Source of the DNA: Acanthochlamys bracteata
Lineage: Eukaryota > Streptophyta > Magnoliopsida > Pandanales > Velloziaceae
Reading direction: 5' to 3'
NCBI GenBank assembly: GCA_019914995.1
Contig: CM034127.1
Span: 10,168,001 to 10,232,000, forward strand
Length of the DNA: 64,000 bases
In this document: positions 1 through 10,778 of the stretch, piece after piece
Layout of the letters: each line of letters begins with the position of its first letter
How positions within the stretch are numbered: position 1 is the stretch's first letter
Made by a program: the position numbers and the translations under genes
Notes under the pieces: model-generated
The model's database searches: none
Told to the model about the DNA's origin: nothing
The model's input: only the letters and a program-made list of their open reading frames with translations

Positions 1-289
1 CTTGTCCTTGGTTCTGGATAGATTTTTTTTTTTTTTTTTTTTGGGAGTGGGGGTCATAAACTGAGAAATATTCAGCCATGTTCTGAGTCTTGACTTTTGA
101 CCCTGACCGATGTCATAGTGCAATTGTTCAACGGTTCAACCTGCCATTATTTTGTGCGTTCCTGATCTCGCCTGTCCCACGCTCTTTCTGTTTTGAAAAT
201 AACCAGATTATTATATTTTTGCAGCTTTTTTTTACATGTAAATTGAGCTACCAGTGTAACTATATACTGTCTTTACATTTTCTCTGCAG

Positions 290-1085
290 AGGCTATGTTT
301 TCGCTGTTAGTGTACATAGGATACAGCTCCTTTTGCAAGTCTTGAGTGTCAAGCGCTTTCATCATCAACAGCAGCAGCAAACCCAAACCAACACTCAAGA
401 AGAGCTTGCACCGTCTGAAATCACTGAGATATGCGAGTACTTCAGCAGGCGTGTTGCTTCGGAACCTTACGATGCTTCGAGGGTTGCATCTTTTATTACA
501 CTTTTGACTTTACCTATTTCAGTTCTCCGAGAATTCCTTAAGCTCTTTGCTTGGAAGAAAAGTCTGTCCCAGCCTCATGGTGGAGAATCAGCTCCAGCGC
601 AAAGAGCTCGAATTGAACTCTGCTTGGAGCATCATTCTGACTTTGGTTCAGATGAAAACACTGGAAGTTCATCTGTGGGAAGGAGTAACATCCATCATGA
701 CCGAGCCCAGAGCTCAGTTGATTTTGCTCTGACATTTGTTCTTGACCCGGCACATATACCTCACTTAAATGCTGCTGGTGGAGCTGCTTGGCTGCCATAC
801 TGTGTTTCTGTGAGACTCAAATATTCATTTGGTGAGAATGTACATATCTCTCTCCTTTCAGTTGAAGGAAGTCATGGAGGACGAGCATGCTGGTTGCGCT
901 TGGAAGATTGGGACAAATGCAAGCAGAGAGTAGCTAGAGCTGTAGACTATGCTAGTGGAGGCTCTGCTGGGGATGCTAATCTAGGGAGGTTGAGGCTTGC
1001 TGCTGAGAGTGTGCAGAGAGCCTTGCAAGTTTCGTTGCAGCAGTTGCGAGATGGTTCTCTTTCTTCTAGCTCTGTGGCAAGTTAA
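290..1085 (+). CDS. MED14: Mediator subunit 14 (MED14/SWP), last exon, 5' partial
   Basis: This is the final exon of the large Mediator tail/backbone subunit that links transcription factors to RNA polymerase II in the nucleus. The exon opens after a tctctgcag acceptor. Its first base completes a Gly codon, giving GGYVFAVSVHR. It continues through LLQVLSVKRFHH, the strongly conserved SRRVASEPYDASRVASF block, LTLPISVLREFLKL, VDFALTFVLDP and GSHGGRACW, and ends at TAA 1083-1085. These blocks match the C-terminus of Arabidopsis STRUWWELPETER (MED14) as I know it. About 264 residues are present and the rest of the roughly 1,700-residue protein lies upstream of the window. A Gln-rich stretch follows the first conserved block. 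Bases 1-289 are the preceding intron, with a long T run at about 20-42. Confidence 0.93.
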
Positions 1086-1860
1086 ACATGCCTCACCAGC
1101 CTTCGAACCAAATGTATTCTCTTTGCAGGATTACAAGAAGAATGCTTTCAGAGTGTGCGTTTGGATCATGACAGAGAAGGCAAGGGCATAGCTAGATATG
1201 CCAATCATATTTTGCAGCCAGATTATGAAGTACATGGACTTTAGTCGACATTATGTAGCTGGTGATCACAGGGAAATTTGGGTAACTTGAAAATGGTTGA
1301 TACACACAATTCATTGTAGATAGGGAGATAGAGAGGTGTTTTTCTATAAGATAAGCAGGTTCTTAGAAATTCATGTACAAAATTAACATGGTAAGTTTCC
1401 ATAGGATTATCACAGTTACCTTCTTGAGCCCCCTTAAATCTTGGGACGATGCTGATAATAATAGTTATTACTATTTTTGTAAAATAGAGATAGACTAAAG
1501 TATTTCTGGGATGGAAGAAATTTTCTATTTTGCATTTCCATACATTTCCTTTTCAAGTCCTCATACTGTGTAGTGTCATTTTGATCGGCTGCACTGAAAG
1601 AAATGAATGTTTTTCAATCCGGCAAGTATTTTGGATGAAGTATAAGTGTTATATCACTATAGATTTCGGAGACCATTGGAAGTGTTCTTTAGACAGAGAT
1701 TTTATATAACAAAAGATATTTCTAAAAGATTTTTTTAAATAAATTTTATTATTTTATAAAAATAAAAATAAATAATAATAATAATTTATGAAGTAAATTT
1801 TTTTTTGCTTTTTTTAAAATTTTAAGCCAAATGAGTCCTTTGTTTCGATCTGTAGAGTTC
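1086..1860 (+). other. MED14 3' UTR and downstream sequence
   Basis: There is no convincing coding sequence here. The first 300 bases or so are probably 3' UTR of MED14, with a possible spliced leftover around the ctttgcag at about 1121-1128. From about 1690 the sequence turns into A/T runs of the kind seen in the dispersed AT-rich repeats elsewhere in the window. Confidence 0.5.
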
Positions 1861-1864
1861 CGAC

Positions 1865-2640
1865 CTAAACCTCATCAGCTATGTGTAATGCTTCTGAAAC
1901 ATTTCCGAATCGAATAATATCTGCAAACTGTACAGAATCATCTTTGAAAATGTGGCATACCGGTTGTTGGCACGCAACCTTGCTCAGTTGTTCTACTTGA
2001 AGCAAGTTCTCTATAATTTTCAACAAAAACCTGCTGCTATCATAACTATAAAGGATACTTCCTTCTGCTTTCATTTCTGGTACAACCATTCACTATGAGT
2101 AGTAACCAATAATGCTTCGCCGCACGGTTTGTTAGAGCTTGTCGGAATCGAATCAAGTATATAATTGCACGGCGATCCTAAAAATTGTGATTTGGTGAGA
2201 TGTCAGCTTCTGGGAATCATGATCTTCGATTTGTAGACAAATACCAAACTGTTTCATATAAATGTCTAACCACGTTGGTTCATGCATTTTTGGTAATTCC
2301 ACAAGTTTTTTGGAAACGATGATTTAAGTGCCGGCCTTCGAGACAGTTCGTCGGAACTAATCATTTGTTGTTACAAAGGACAACACGTGCGGCAATAAAT
2401 TGAAATCTGAAAAATATTTTTCTTGACCGGCGAGTCTTCGTTCTACTTTCATTATCGTCTCATTAATTTGAACCCAACGATTTGCTTCGTAGGAACGGTT
2501 TATTGAGGCTAAAAGAAAATAATTAGAAACAAAATTTTCTTGAATCTATCAGTAGGAATCATTGCTTTGCAAATTTGTAATGCATGCAAAGTCTATACGT
2601 CTACCGTTGCATTGTTCACAAAATTTATCAGCTCGTATCA
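1865..2640 (-). pseudogene. Unidentified decayed protein-coding segment
   Basis: Read on the minus strand, this stretch gives a chain of protein-like pieces that jump between frames. In order they include RADKFCEQCNGRRIDF, EANRWVQINETIMKVERR, SSDELSRRPALKSSF, KMHEPTWLDIYMKQFG, IRFRQALTNRAAKHYW and, in the open frame at 1865-2089, SSRFLLKIIENLLQVEQ and SEALHIADEV. A ttttag acceptor-like site precedes the second piece. Composition is richer than the flanking A/T desert. I do not recognise the family. It may be a dead gene with several frameshifts and stops, or exons of a badly decayed multi-exon gene. Confidence 0.4.
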
Positions 2641-4560
2641 CTAAATAAACATTTGAGGAATATTTGAAAGTATTTATTCAAAAAAAAAAATTTTAAAAAG
2701 TTTTAAATTTTTTAAAATTAGATTCAATTTTTTTAACTTAAAAAATTAAATAATAATAAAATTTTATAACGTAATTTTTTGTATTTTTAACTTTAAAAAA
2801 ATTTCATAAAATATTTAAAAAATTTTATAAAATATTAAAAAAATTATAAGCTTAACAAACGTTCACTTAATATTGTATTTTAAGTATTTATTATTTTAAA
2901 TAAAATTATATATTTTCAAATATTTTATAATTTTTTAAGTAAAAATTATATTAATTTTCAAAAAATATTAAAAAATTTGTTATTTCAAAGAAATTTATTT
3001 AATAAACATACTCTAAAAACTGTTAGAGTTTTTTATTGACTTCGACATGCTTATTAATTAGTGATAAACTAGAAATCAAATATACTACTGTTTTAATTTA
3101 AAACGAACATTATATTTTTAATGCAAAACAATGTACGCTATACAGTTATATTAATTTAAAATATTCAACGATAAGGATTGAAAACAATTTTTTAAATCAA
3201 ATATATAAGTTCGTACATGGTTAAACAAGTAAAACTTTTGTGTTTTGTTTCTTAAAAAGAAAATTAGATAACTTCCAAGTAGTGAGCTATTGAGTTGATA
3301 GCGTGCATCTGACTTGCAAGAACAAGACGCACCAACTGACAGTCGTCGTCCCTCTCCAAAATTAAAGACCCAATTTATGTTCCTATATATTTTTTTTAAA
3401 GTAGTTTCAAATATGTACATTTAAAATAAAAATATTAAATACTACATTAAATTATATTATTATTATTTTCTCCTAATAAAGATATGTCACGTGAATTGTT
3501 CTATATTTAAAGTCAAAATGTTGTTAAAAATGGTTTTAGAATTTGACTTGAATTCATTTTTCACTCAATTTGCATTCTAAAACTTCTTCACCTACATCAA
3601 CTAAAATCCGCTCGCTCTAACGTCCAACTAAATCGAATATTATTCTCTAAGTCTTGTACGAGACAATTTGGAATGCAGGTAGTAAAGAAAGATCTAAACA
3701 ATAAAAAAAAAAAAGTCAAATTTTTATTAAAAGTTTTTCTATTATTTATATATTTACTCATCTAAATAAATATGAGTAAATTTTTTTTATTTTTACCGAT
3801 ATATCTAAATTAAAAATATTTTGTTTTTTCTCTTATCTATTATTTTTTTTTGACTACTTCGTTATTCAAACAGAACCTTTAGAAATTTAAAAAATTATTT
3901 AGATTTTTGCTCTGAATAAATATTTTGTTTTATATTTTTAATAAATTTTTATAATAGTTATAAAATTTATTTTTAAAAATAAAAAACTTTACGTAATAAT
4001 TTTTTTTATTTTTAAAATTAAAATAATAAAAATTTATTTTATCAAGATAAATTTAAAATGTTTTTTATTTAAAGAATATTTTTCATTAGTATTTTAAAAA
4101 AAATTTGCCATCTCAGAAAGCGGTCGAAAACCAAACTCATCGAATATTAGCATGCAAGCTGCTGACCCGTCGGTGCACGAAACAAAAGAAAAGTAAACAA
4201 ACGGCATGAGATTAGCGGTATCCCACTCCTCATCATCGTCGTTGCGACGTTGCCCATATTTGAAATTATTTGGTACTAGTTTGTTTCATAATATTATTTA
4301 AAAGCTATTTTAATTATATCTGAGAACATTTTATAGAATTCGGCTTTGTAAACATAAAATTATAATTAAAATATATAAAATGGAGAAATATTCTCACCGA
4401 CAAGTAGCTATAGACAGTAGTAAAGTAATAACAACGTTACTAGTCCCTACAGATTTTTCCAGCAAAACAAAAACAACTGATATAAAAAAGTAAATAATTG
4501 AGAAGTAATAAACTCTCTTTCAGTCTTTGTCAAAATGACCCCATTCCACTACTGAAACCG
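2641..4560. other. AT-rich intergenic desert, probable repeat debris
   Basis: Long A/T homopolymer-rich tracts (about 2660-3000 and 3710-4110) resemble the dispersed AT-rich repeats seen elsewhere in the window. I see no coding sequence. An open stretch at 3151-3420 (-) has low-complexity content and no recognisable domain. Confidence 0.4.
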
Positions 4561-4563
4561 TGC

Positions 4564-4571
4564 TATAAATA
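4564..4571 (+). promoter_or_regulatory. Probable TATA box of the kinase gene
   Basis: TATAAATA lies 110 bases before the kinase ATG and is followed by a pyrimidine-rich leader, as expected for a plant core promoter. Confidence 0.6.
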
Positions 4572-4680
4572 AAATCCAACGCTCGTCAGAGATAACCCAT
4601 CCCTTCATCAAACCCGTTCTGCTCTCTGCACATCTGTTTCAGTACCATTAACAGCTAACTACTACCAATATACCAAAACC

Positions 4681-5930
4681 ATGAATCGTCCGTTACTCAT
4701 CGGTCTCACCTTAGCTTCTCTTGCATTCATTATCCTCCTAGGAGCTATTACTTACTTCTTTTTCCTTCTCCATCGCCGGAGACAGAACAAAAACACCGAT
4801 ATCGAACGCGGCAACACAACGAGTTCTAAAGTAGCTGATGTTTCAGGGAAGGAAAATTTTGCAAGTGTTGCAAGAAAGTTTAGTTGGCAAGAGATTGATT
4901 CTATCACTAACAGTTTTGCTTCTACTAAAATGATAGGAGAAGGAGGGTACAGCTCTGTGTACTTAGCTAAGCTTGCTAATGGACTTGCTGCCGTTAAGGT
5001 TTACCGTAGCGCTAGCGAGCGGCTTAACCGTGCGTTCCGTCAGGAACTTGAGCTCTTGCTTCGTCTTCAACACTGCAATCTTGTTCGCCTTCTTGGCTTC
5101 TGCGACGAACGTGGTAAGGAAAATAAAATCTTATATATAGATTGTTTTTAAATTTTAAAACGATGATCTTATAAGAATCCAGTATGTGACTTGTATTCTG
5201 ATTTCGATTTGGTTCCGTTTTGATTGTAGAGGAAGGGGTGTTGGTGTTGGAATACATTCCCGGAGGGAACCTGCATGACAAGCTACACAGCAGCAGCAGC
5301 GGCAGTGAGGTTCTGCCTTGGTCACGCCGAACGGCAATTGCCTATCATTTAGCGCAGGCGCTTGAGTACCTGCACGAGTATTGCGACCCTGCTGTCGTCC
5401 ACGGTGACATGAAGGCCGCAAACGTTCTGCTGGAGAGCAATCTCAATGCTAAGTTATGCGATTTTGGTTCTGCAACAGTTGGCTTCTCTGCTATGGTCCA
5501 GCCACAGTCTAGGTCCAGATATCGTCCGATTATGACGGGTTCTTTAGGGTACATTGATCCGCACTATATGCGGACAGGAGTTATGTCCAAGAAGAGCGAC
5601 GTTTATAGCTTCGGCGTTTTGCTGCTGGAGCTTGTTACCGGAGAAGAAGCTTTCTGTACTGAGAAACAGTTGCCTCTGGTATCTGTCACGCTAGCAGCGG
5701 CAATTGATGAAGAAGAGACAAGACAAAAGGGAGTTGCAGAGTTGGTTGATGCGAAATTGGCAGGGAAATTCGATGCAGGTGAAGCGGCAGAGATGGTTTT
5801 GCTTGCGAAACGTTGTGTCGGCGAGCAACCGAGCTTACGGCCGGCCATGGCCGAAGTAGTTAGGATCATTGCGGAGAAGGTTCCTTCTGCAATGCAGTTT
5901 GTTGGTGCTACTGAATCTAAAAAGAATTGA
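4681..5930 (+). CDS. Membrane-anchored receptor-like Ser/Thr kinase, non-RD (At1g33260-like)
   Basis: Exons are 4681-5113 and 5230-5930, with a 116-nt GT..AG intron that splits codon 145. The product is 377 aa. Residues 4-30 form a single hydrophobic segment followed by HRRR, with no ectodomain before it, so this is a membrane-anchored cytoplasmic kinase rather than a full receptor. Kinase motifs are a Gly-rich loop GEGGYSS (86-92), Lys106 in AAVK, catalytic loop HGDMKAANVLL at 202 and DFG at 222-224, followed by GSLGYIDPHY. HRD is replaced by HGD, which makes it non-RD, a class often linked to immune-type or weakly autophosphorylating signalling. The closest family I recall is Arabidopsis At1g33260/At4g10390. 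A kinase gene, At5g23170, also sits in the syntenic Arabidopsis region. The substrate is unknown. Confidence 0.92.
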
Positions 5931-6057
5931 AGACCAACACTTAGGTGTAGAGTGTTTTTCTTCTTTTCTTTTCTGTTTTTGTGTGGGGAAAAAAAAAACA
6001 AAGAATTGTTAATTGATTCTGTACAGAACGAAAACTGGACATAAACGGAGTGTTAGT

Positions 6058-6058
<1 letters not shown>

Positions 6059-6088
<30 letters not shown>
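6059..6088 (+). repeat. Poly-A tract
   Basis: A near-perfect run of about 27 A lies 130 bases after the kinase stop codon. The kinase gene keeps its intron, so this is a simple-sequence run and not the tail of a retrocopy. Confidence 0.85.
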
Positions 6089-6090
<2 letters not shown>

Positions 6091-8894
6091 CAAAAACAGA
6101 GAGATGTTTGCCAAAATCCAGTGGTATAAACTTTTGTACAGATTTATTAATCTTTTTTCTTTGCCTCTTGTGTTTTGACATGAATATATTTGGCCACATT
6201 TTAACAACTTTAGTGATTCTGAAAAACAATGTTAAAAAAGATTGCAATGTTTTCTTTTCTTTACATGAAAATAGTAAATTTTGGTTAATGCTGAATTTGT
6301 ACTTTAACGATCGGGTTAGAAGTCTATTCAACAGAGATTAATCATGCTTAAAGAAACAAATTGTAAAACTTCCTACCAAACCATAGACGTTAACGCAAGA
6401 ACTTGCTCTTTGACAGCAGCTACTACTTAGAATGATTTTATGACCACAACACACGTTTTTTTTTGGGTATATATTTATTTTATCAATCAATCTTTTTCGT
6501 TTAGGTACAATATTCTTACGCTAGTTTTTGTTTAATTTATATAAAACGTAATTCTTTTCATGACTTGAAATTCAAAGGTAAGGTTGTTAATTTGTTATGA
6601 ATGAAAATGTTGATCGACCGTTGAGTTCTATTAAATAAATCAATGAGAACTTTCGTCTACCACCAACTTCACCTTCAAATTATACATTTCTATTCATTGT
6701 TATGAGATTTTTATTAAATCACAGGTTAGCATCGGCTAACTTCTATCTTTTTCATGTTTTCTTATAGTTATAATCTATGGTTACAGTTGTCAGCTGAGAC
6801 AATAACATGCAGAATAAATTAGGTAGAAGATTATGTATTGGATGTCTGAAGCAACGTATCACCAACGATGAGATTTAACCATATAAAATAATTTTTTTAA
6901 AAACATGGAAGAACTTCTTGTCTCGTTAAAATCAAAACATATCTACATAAATATATCTAGCTCGTCTCAAAGTATTCAGCATGCAAAAAAAAAAAACAAA
7001 AGAAGTATGAATAGCTCCTTTTATCATTTACCAATTGAAATAGTAATTTCAAGATTAGGAAAGAAAGAAGATTAGAATTTAGCTGCAAAACAAAATACGT
7101 TTTAAGTGTGTTTCAAACGCCCGTATACGAAATTTTAACTTTTTTAATTACATATTTTTTAATATAATTATATTTTTTAATTTTTAATATATTTAAAAAA
7201 ATTATTTAAATATAAATATTAAATTGTATTTTTATTTTATTTTTAAAAAAAATTTATTTTTTATTTTTATTTTTATTTTTATCAAACTCAACTATGAATA
7301 TTTAAAACAAATCTTTTATGTCTTCCAAATCGATATCACCAACCCTTTTGTCCGACTCAATTACACACATCTTTAAAAAAAAGGGGCAAAAGCTAAAAGA
7401 AGAATAGACAAGAATAACAAAATAAATGAGAGTAAAGCACTGTATATAACGCATTGCAGTCATCCTTGCTTTTGCTAAAAGAATTCGTGATGTGTTAAAT
7501 GATTTTCTCAGTGTGCCTTTTGATTAGTAAACTATGAGTTTCGTGAAATTGAATTTTCTAAAAAACAAAATTAAACATAATTGATAAATTTGAAGTAAAC
7601 TAGAAAATAAAAAATAAATTAAATATAAAAAATAGATTATGTGTAACTAAAACATATTTTGATTCCCGGTGCTCACTAGTTACTGCTTAATCTTATCATT
7701 ATTAATTGCTGAAACTAACCTATATATGGTGTGGGCAAAAGGTTAAGAGAACTCACAATCGGACAATTGCAAGAAATTTTCTTCGTACATGACAATTATA
7801 CAGTGTTGTTTAAAACTTAAAGAGAAAAGCTTGTAAAATGCATTCTAAAAGTGGATCAACAGATAGATATTTATTAAGACTTGTAGGATTGCGTTCCCAG
7901 AATTCACACTTCTTTCGCAAACTCAAAAAACATTTCTACAATGCTCTAATTTTTGTTTTTTTGAAAGACAAGACTCAATTCTATGTTATAAAATTTTCAT
8001 ATACAAATTTGAAATAAGAAAATGACAAATTTATTTTAAAAGAAACTTATCTATTTTTTAAAAAATAGCAATATATAACCCGTTTTAAAATTTTAACTCA
8101 AAACTTATCCATTAATTTGGATTAGAATTGAAAATTTTAATTCGTATAAATATAAATTAAATTAGGGTTGAACGAATTCGACCCAATTATTAAAAGATCG
8201 ACCGAAATCGATCCAAAATTAACCTACTAATCCGAATTGTTATCTCTTAAAAAAACAATTATTTTTTAGTTTTTATACCGTATAATAAAATTTTGATAAT
8301 AAAAAGAGTCGATAATAGCAACTTATAAATTATTAAATTATATTATATTTTAGTAAAATAGTGCAAAATAAATATTATTATATTATTAAAAATATTACTA
8401 TGTAAGTTTTTTTAACGAATTAGAATTTGGTAAAAGAATTTTTATCAAAATTTTGCTAGTTATTTTTATCGAAAATATAACTATTTATTTATAATTATAA
8501 AATTCAGCTATCATCACATATTAAAAAAAATTTTTCTCGAAAGATTCTAAAAATCGATCAAAATACTGAGAAATACATATTTTGACGGACACATACTATA
8601 TCTTTTCACTAAAAATATCGTGCACATTAATTTCAATTGATTTTATAATTTCATTCAAGTTTAAAAATATAAAAATAAAAAATTAATAATTTTATTTATT
8701 AAATGGTTGGATTTGAATTTAATTTTGTTATTAAAAAGTTGAGTTATAGTGACAATTTTGACCGTATACAATTTTGACGAATTTGAACCAATTATTAAAT
8801 AAATCAATTTAAAATTGATTCACTAATTTAAATTGTACATCCCTATAAAGATTTCAATCTTACATAGGATTCTTTTCAAAACATAACTAGTAAA

Positions 8895-9205
8895 TAGAGA
8901 TGCAAATATGGACGAGCCAAATGAATAGATCTGTTTGGGTCGAATTGGCTCGATTCCAATACCCGAGCCGAATAGATTCAACTTTATTTTTCATGGTCCA
9001 ATCAGACGCATTTATCTAATTTTTTTATGTAATAGATAAATAATATAATTTTTTAAAAATTATGATTAAGATAAAAGTAAAAATTAAATATTTTTATTAT
9101 TAAAAAATATTTTAATTAAAATTGATCTGATTAATAAATAATTTTTGACTAGTAACCGAACTGGCAGGCCAAATCGCGGGCTCTCATTTTGCCCATCCCA
9201 TATTT
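8895..9205 (+). repeat. Dispersed repeat, 'AGAGATGCAAAT' family
   Basis: The copy starts at AGAGATGCAAATATGGAC, has GC-containing ends (GAGCC, CCCGAGCC) around an A/T-rich core, and finishes near GCGGGCTCTCATTTTGCCC. Related copies with the same plan lie at about 25660-26100 and, reversed, at about 32930-33340. I cannot assign a known class. The plan, GC ends around an AT core, suggests a non-autonomous DNA element. Confidence 0.45.
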
Positions 9206-10175
9206 TTTCATGTACTGGTAGATGAATTTACTTAATTCGAAGATGCTGGAACAACAAGTCAATAACTCATCCGTTGATTGAGCTTGTATAGTCTCACATT
9301 CTATTAGCTTAGGATGTGTCTATCTTGAGATAACTTTATTTTTTTAATTGAATTTAGAAAATTAAATTAAAAATATTTAATAAAAATAAATTAATATATT
9401 AATTGTAAATCTTAAAATTAAAATTTAAAAAATATTTTTTAATAGAATTTTTAAAAAATCAAAGATATTTATTTATTTATTTTGTATTAAAAATAAATTT
9501 TAAAAAAGTGAAATTTAGGTGGTAAGTAAATATGCCCTTACCGTAAACAAGCGAAACAAGTAAAATCAAAGACATATTGCCCAGTTTCACATTTTTTAAA
9601 ATAAAAAATTTTAAAATAGAAACTTTTAAAAAAATACATACATACTAATTAATAACATATAATTTATTTTATATTTTAAAATTTTAAAAATCTTTAAAAC
9701 ACGAATAAAAAGTTTTTTGAACTTTTCACAAAAAATACTCTAAAAGCATCCAAAGACTTTCATAAAAGAGACGGCAAAACAAAATATCAGAAAACTTAGC
9801 TCACTAATATTCCATTGAATTTTGTATAAGGAAAATATTATTAACTATAACCAAAATGGCCATAAATCAGGTCAAGGTTGTTTGCAGATTATGTATAACT
9901 AATAAATAATTAATCTATTTCTATGATTCTCCATTTAAGGTGTGGTTTTTAATAAAATAATTTTTGAAAATTTTTGGAAAGAGTTTTTACAAATAATAAA
10001 ATAAATTTATTATTATCATACAATTATTTTGGGTGCAAAATATGTTTATTAGAGCTCGATTGCAAAAAGTTTCTTAAAAAGTTAAACCCAGTAGCTTCCT
10101 CCTGTCTTGCAGCGTGCAAACTGCAGTAGCAGCGCTGCCAGCACTTGATCGAGCGAGCTCTCAATCGCTACAACC

Positions 10176-10778
10176 ATGGCGCCGCCGGCTTACGCGAAGT
10201 ACGACATTCGTCGGCGAGATCCAAACCCTAAATCCTGCGCTCTTCTAGTGATCGATCTCCAGAACTACTTTTCGACCGTTGCGTCTCCGATCCTTCCCGC
10301 TGTCCACTCAACAATCTCTCGATGCCGCTCTGCTCAAATCCCTATTATCTTCACTCGCCATTGCCATAAGTCTGGTTCTGATCAATCGATGCTTGGTGAA
10401 TGGTGGTCTGGTAGTCTCATCTTCGATGGAACCTACGAATCACAACTCATCTCTTCGCTTCCTCGCCTTGCTACCGATGAAATTGTTGACAAATCAACGT
10501 ATAGTGCGTTTTATAAGACGAATTTGGAGGAGAAGTTGAGGGAGATGGGAGTGGAGGAGGTGATTGTGACTGGTGTTATGACGAATTTGTGTTGTGAGAC
10601 TACGGCGAGGGAGGCGTTTGTTAGAGGGTTTAGGGTGTTCTTTTCGATGGATGCCACTGCGACTGCAACGAAGGAGATGCACGAGGCCGCGCTTGTAAAT
10701 TTGGCGTATGGCTTTGCTTACCTAGTTGATTGCCAGCGACTTGAGATGGGGCTTCTTTGCAGGAAGCAGGAAGGTTAG
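10176..10778 (+). CDS. NIC2: Nicotinamidase, isochorismatase-like hydrolase (NIC2/NIC3-like)
   Basis: This single-exon gene encodes 200 aa. It hydrolyses nicotinamide to nicotinate and ammonia in the NAD salvage (pyridine nucleotide) pathway, probably in the cytosol. The cysteine-hydrolase triad is visible as Asp27 in [10 protein letters not shown], Lys106 in VDKSTYSAF and Cys139 in [19 protein letters not shown] and GEWW, around residues 59-77, are typical of the plant NIC2/NIC3 branch and absent from the probably inactive At3g16190 type. The start is set by the first ATG after a GC-rich leader (tcgctacaaccATGgcg), a good plant start context. There is no targeting peptide. I cannot tell a NIC2 from a NIC3 orthologue. 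Confidence 0.94.
   Translation: MAPPAYAKYDIRRRDPNPKSCALLVIDLQNYFSTVASPILPAVHSTISRCRSAQIPIIFTRHCHKSGSDQSMLGEWWSGSLIFDGTYESQLISSLPRLATDEIVDKSTYSAFYKTNLEEKLREMGVEEVIVTGVMTNLCCETTAREAFVRGFRVFFSMDATATATKEMHEAALVNLAYGFAYLVDCQRLEMGLLCRKQEG

Larger units (their letters stand above)
5931..10090. other. Intergenic region with decayed repeats
   Basis: There is no gene I can support. The region holds the kinase 3' UTR, a candidate AT-rich repeat at about 7105-7300 that starts at a CAAACGC motif, and two diverged direct repeats at about 8160-8250 and 8765-8850 that share cgaatt..acc(c/a)aattattaaa. It also holds a GC-flanked repeat at about 8895-9205 and more A/T-rich tracts at 9330-9740. Confidence 0.5.

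Noticed and set aside
5345-6001. Minus-strand open frames opposite the kinase
   Set aside because: They lie antisense to clear kinase motifs and have no domain of their own.
6059-6088. Poly-A run after the kinase as a sign of a retrocopy
   Set aside because: The kinase keeps an in-phase GT..AG intron and a TATA box, so it was not made by reverse transcription.
10227-10234. Telomere-like aaccctaa
   Set aside because: A single unit inside the nicotinamidase coding sequence, encoding Asn-Pro-Lys of NPNPK. There is no array.
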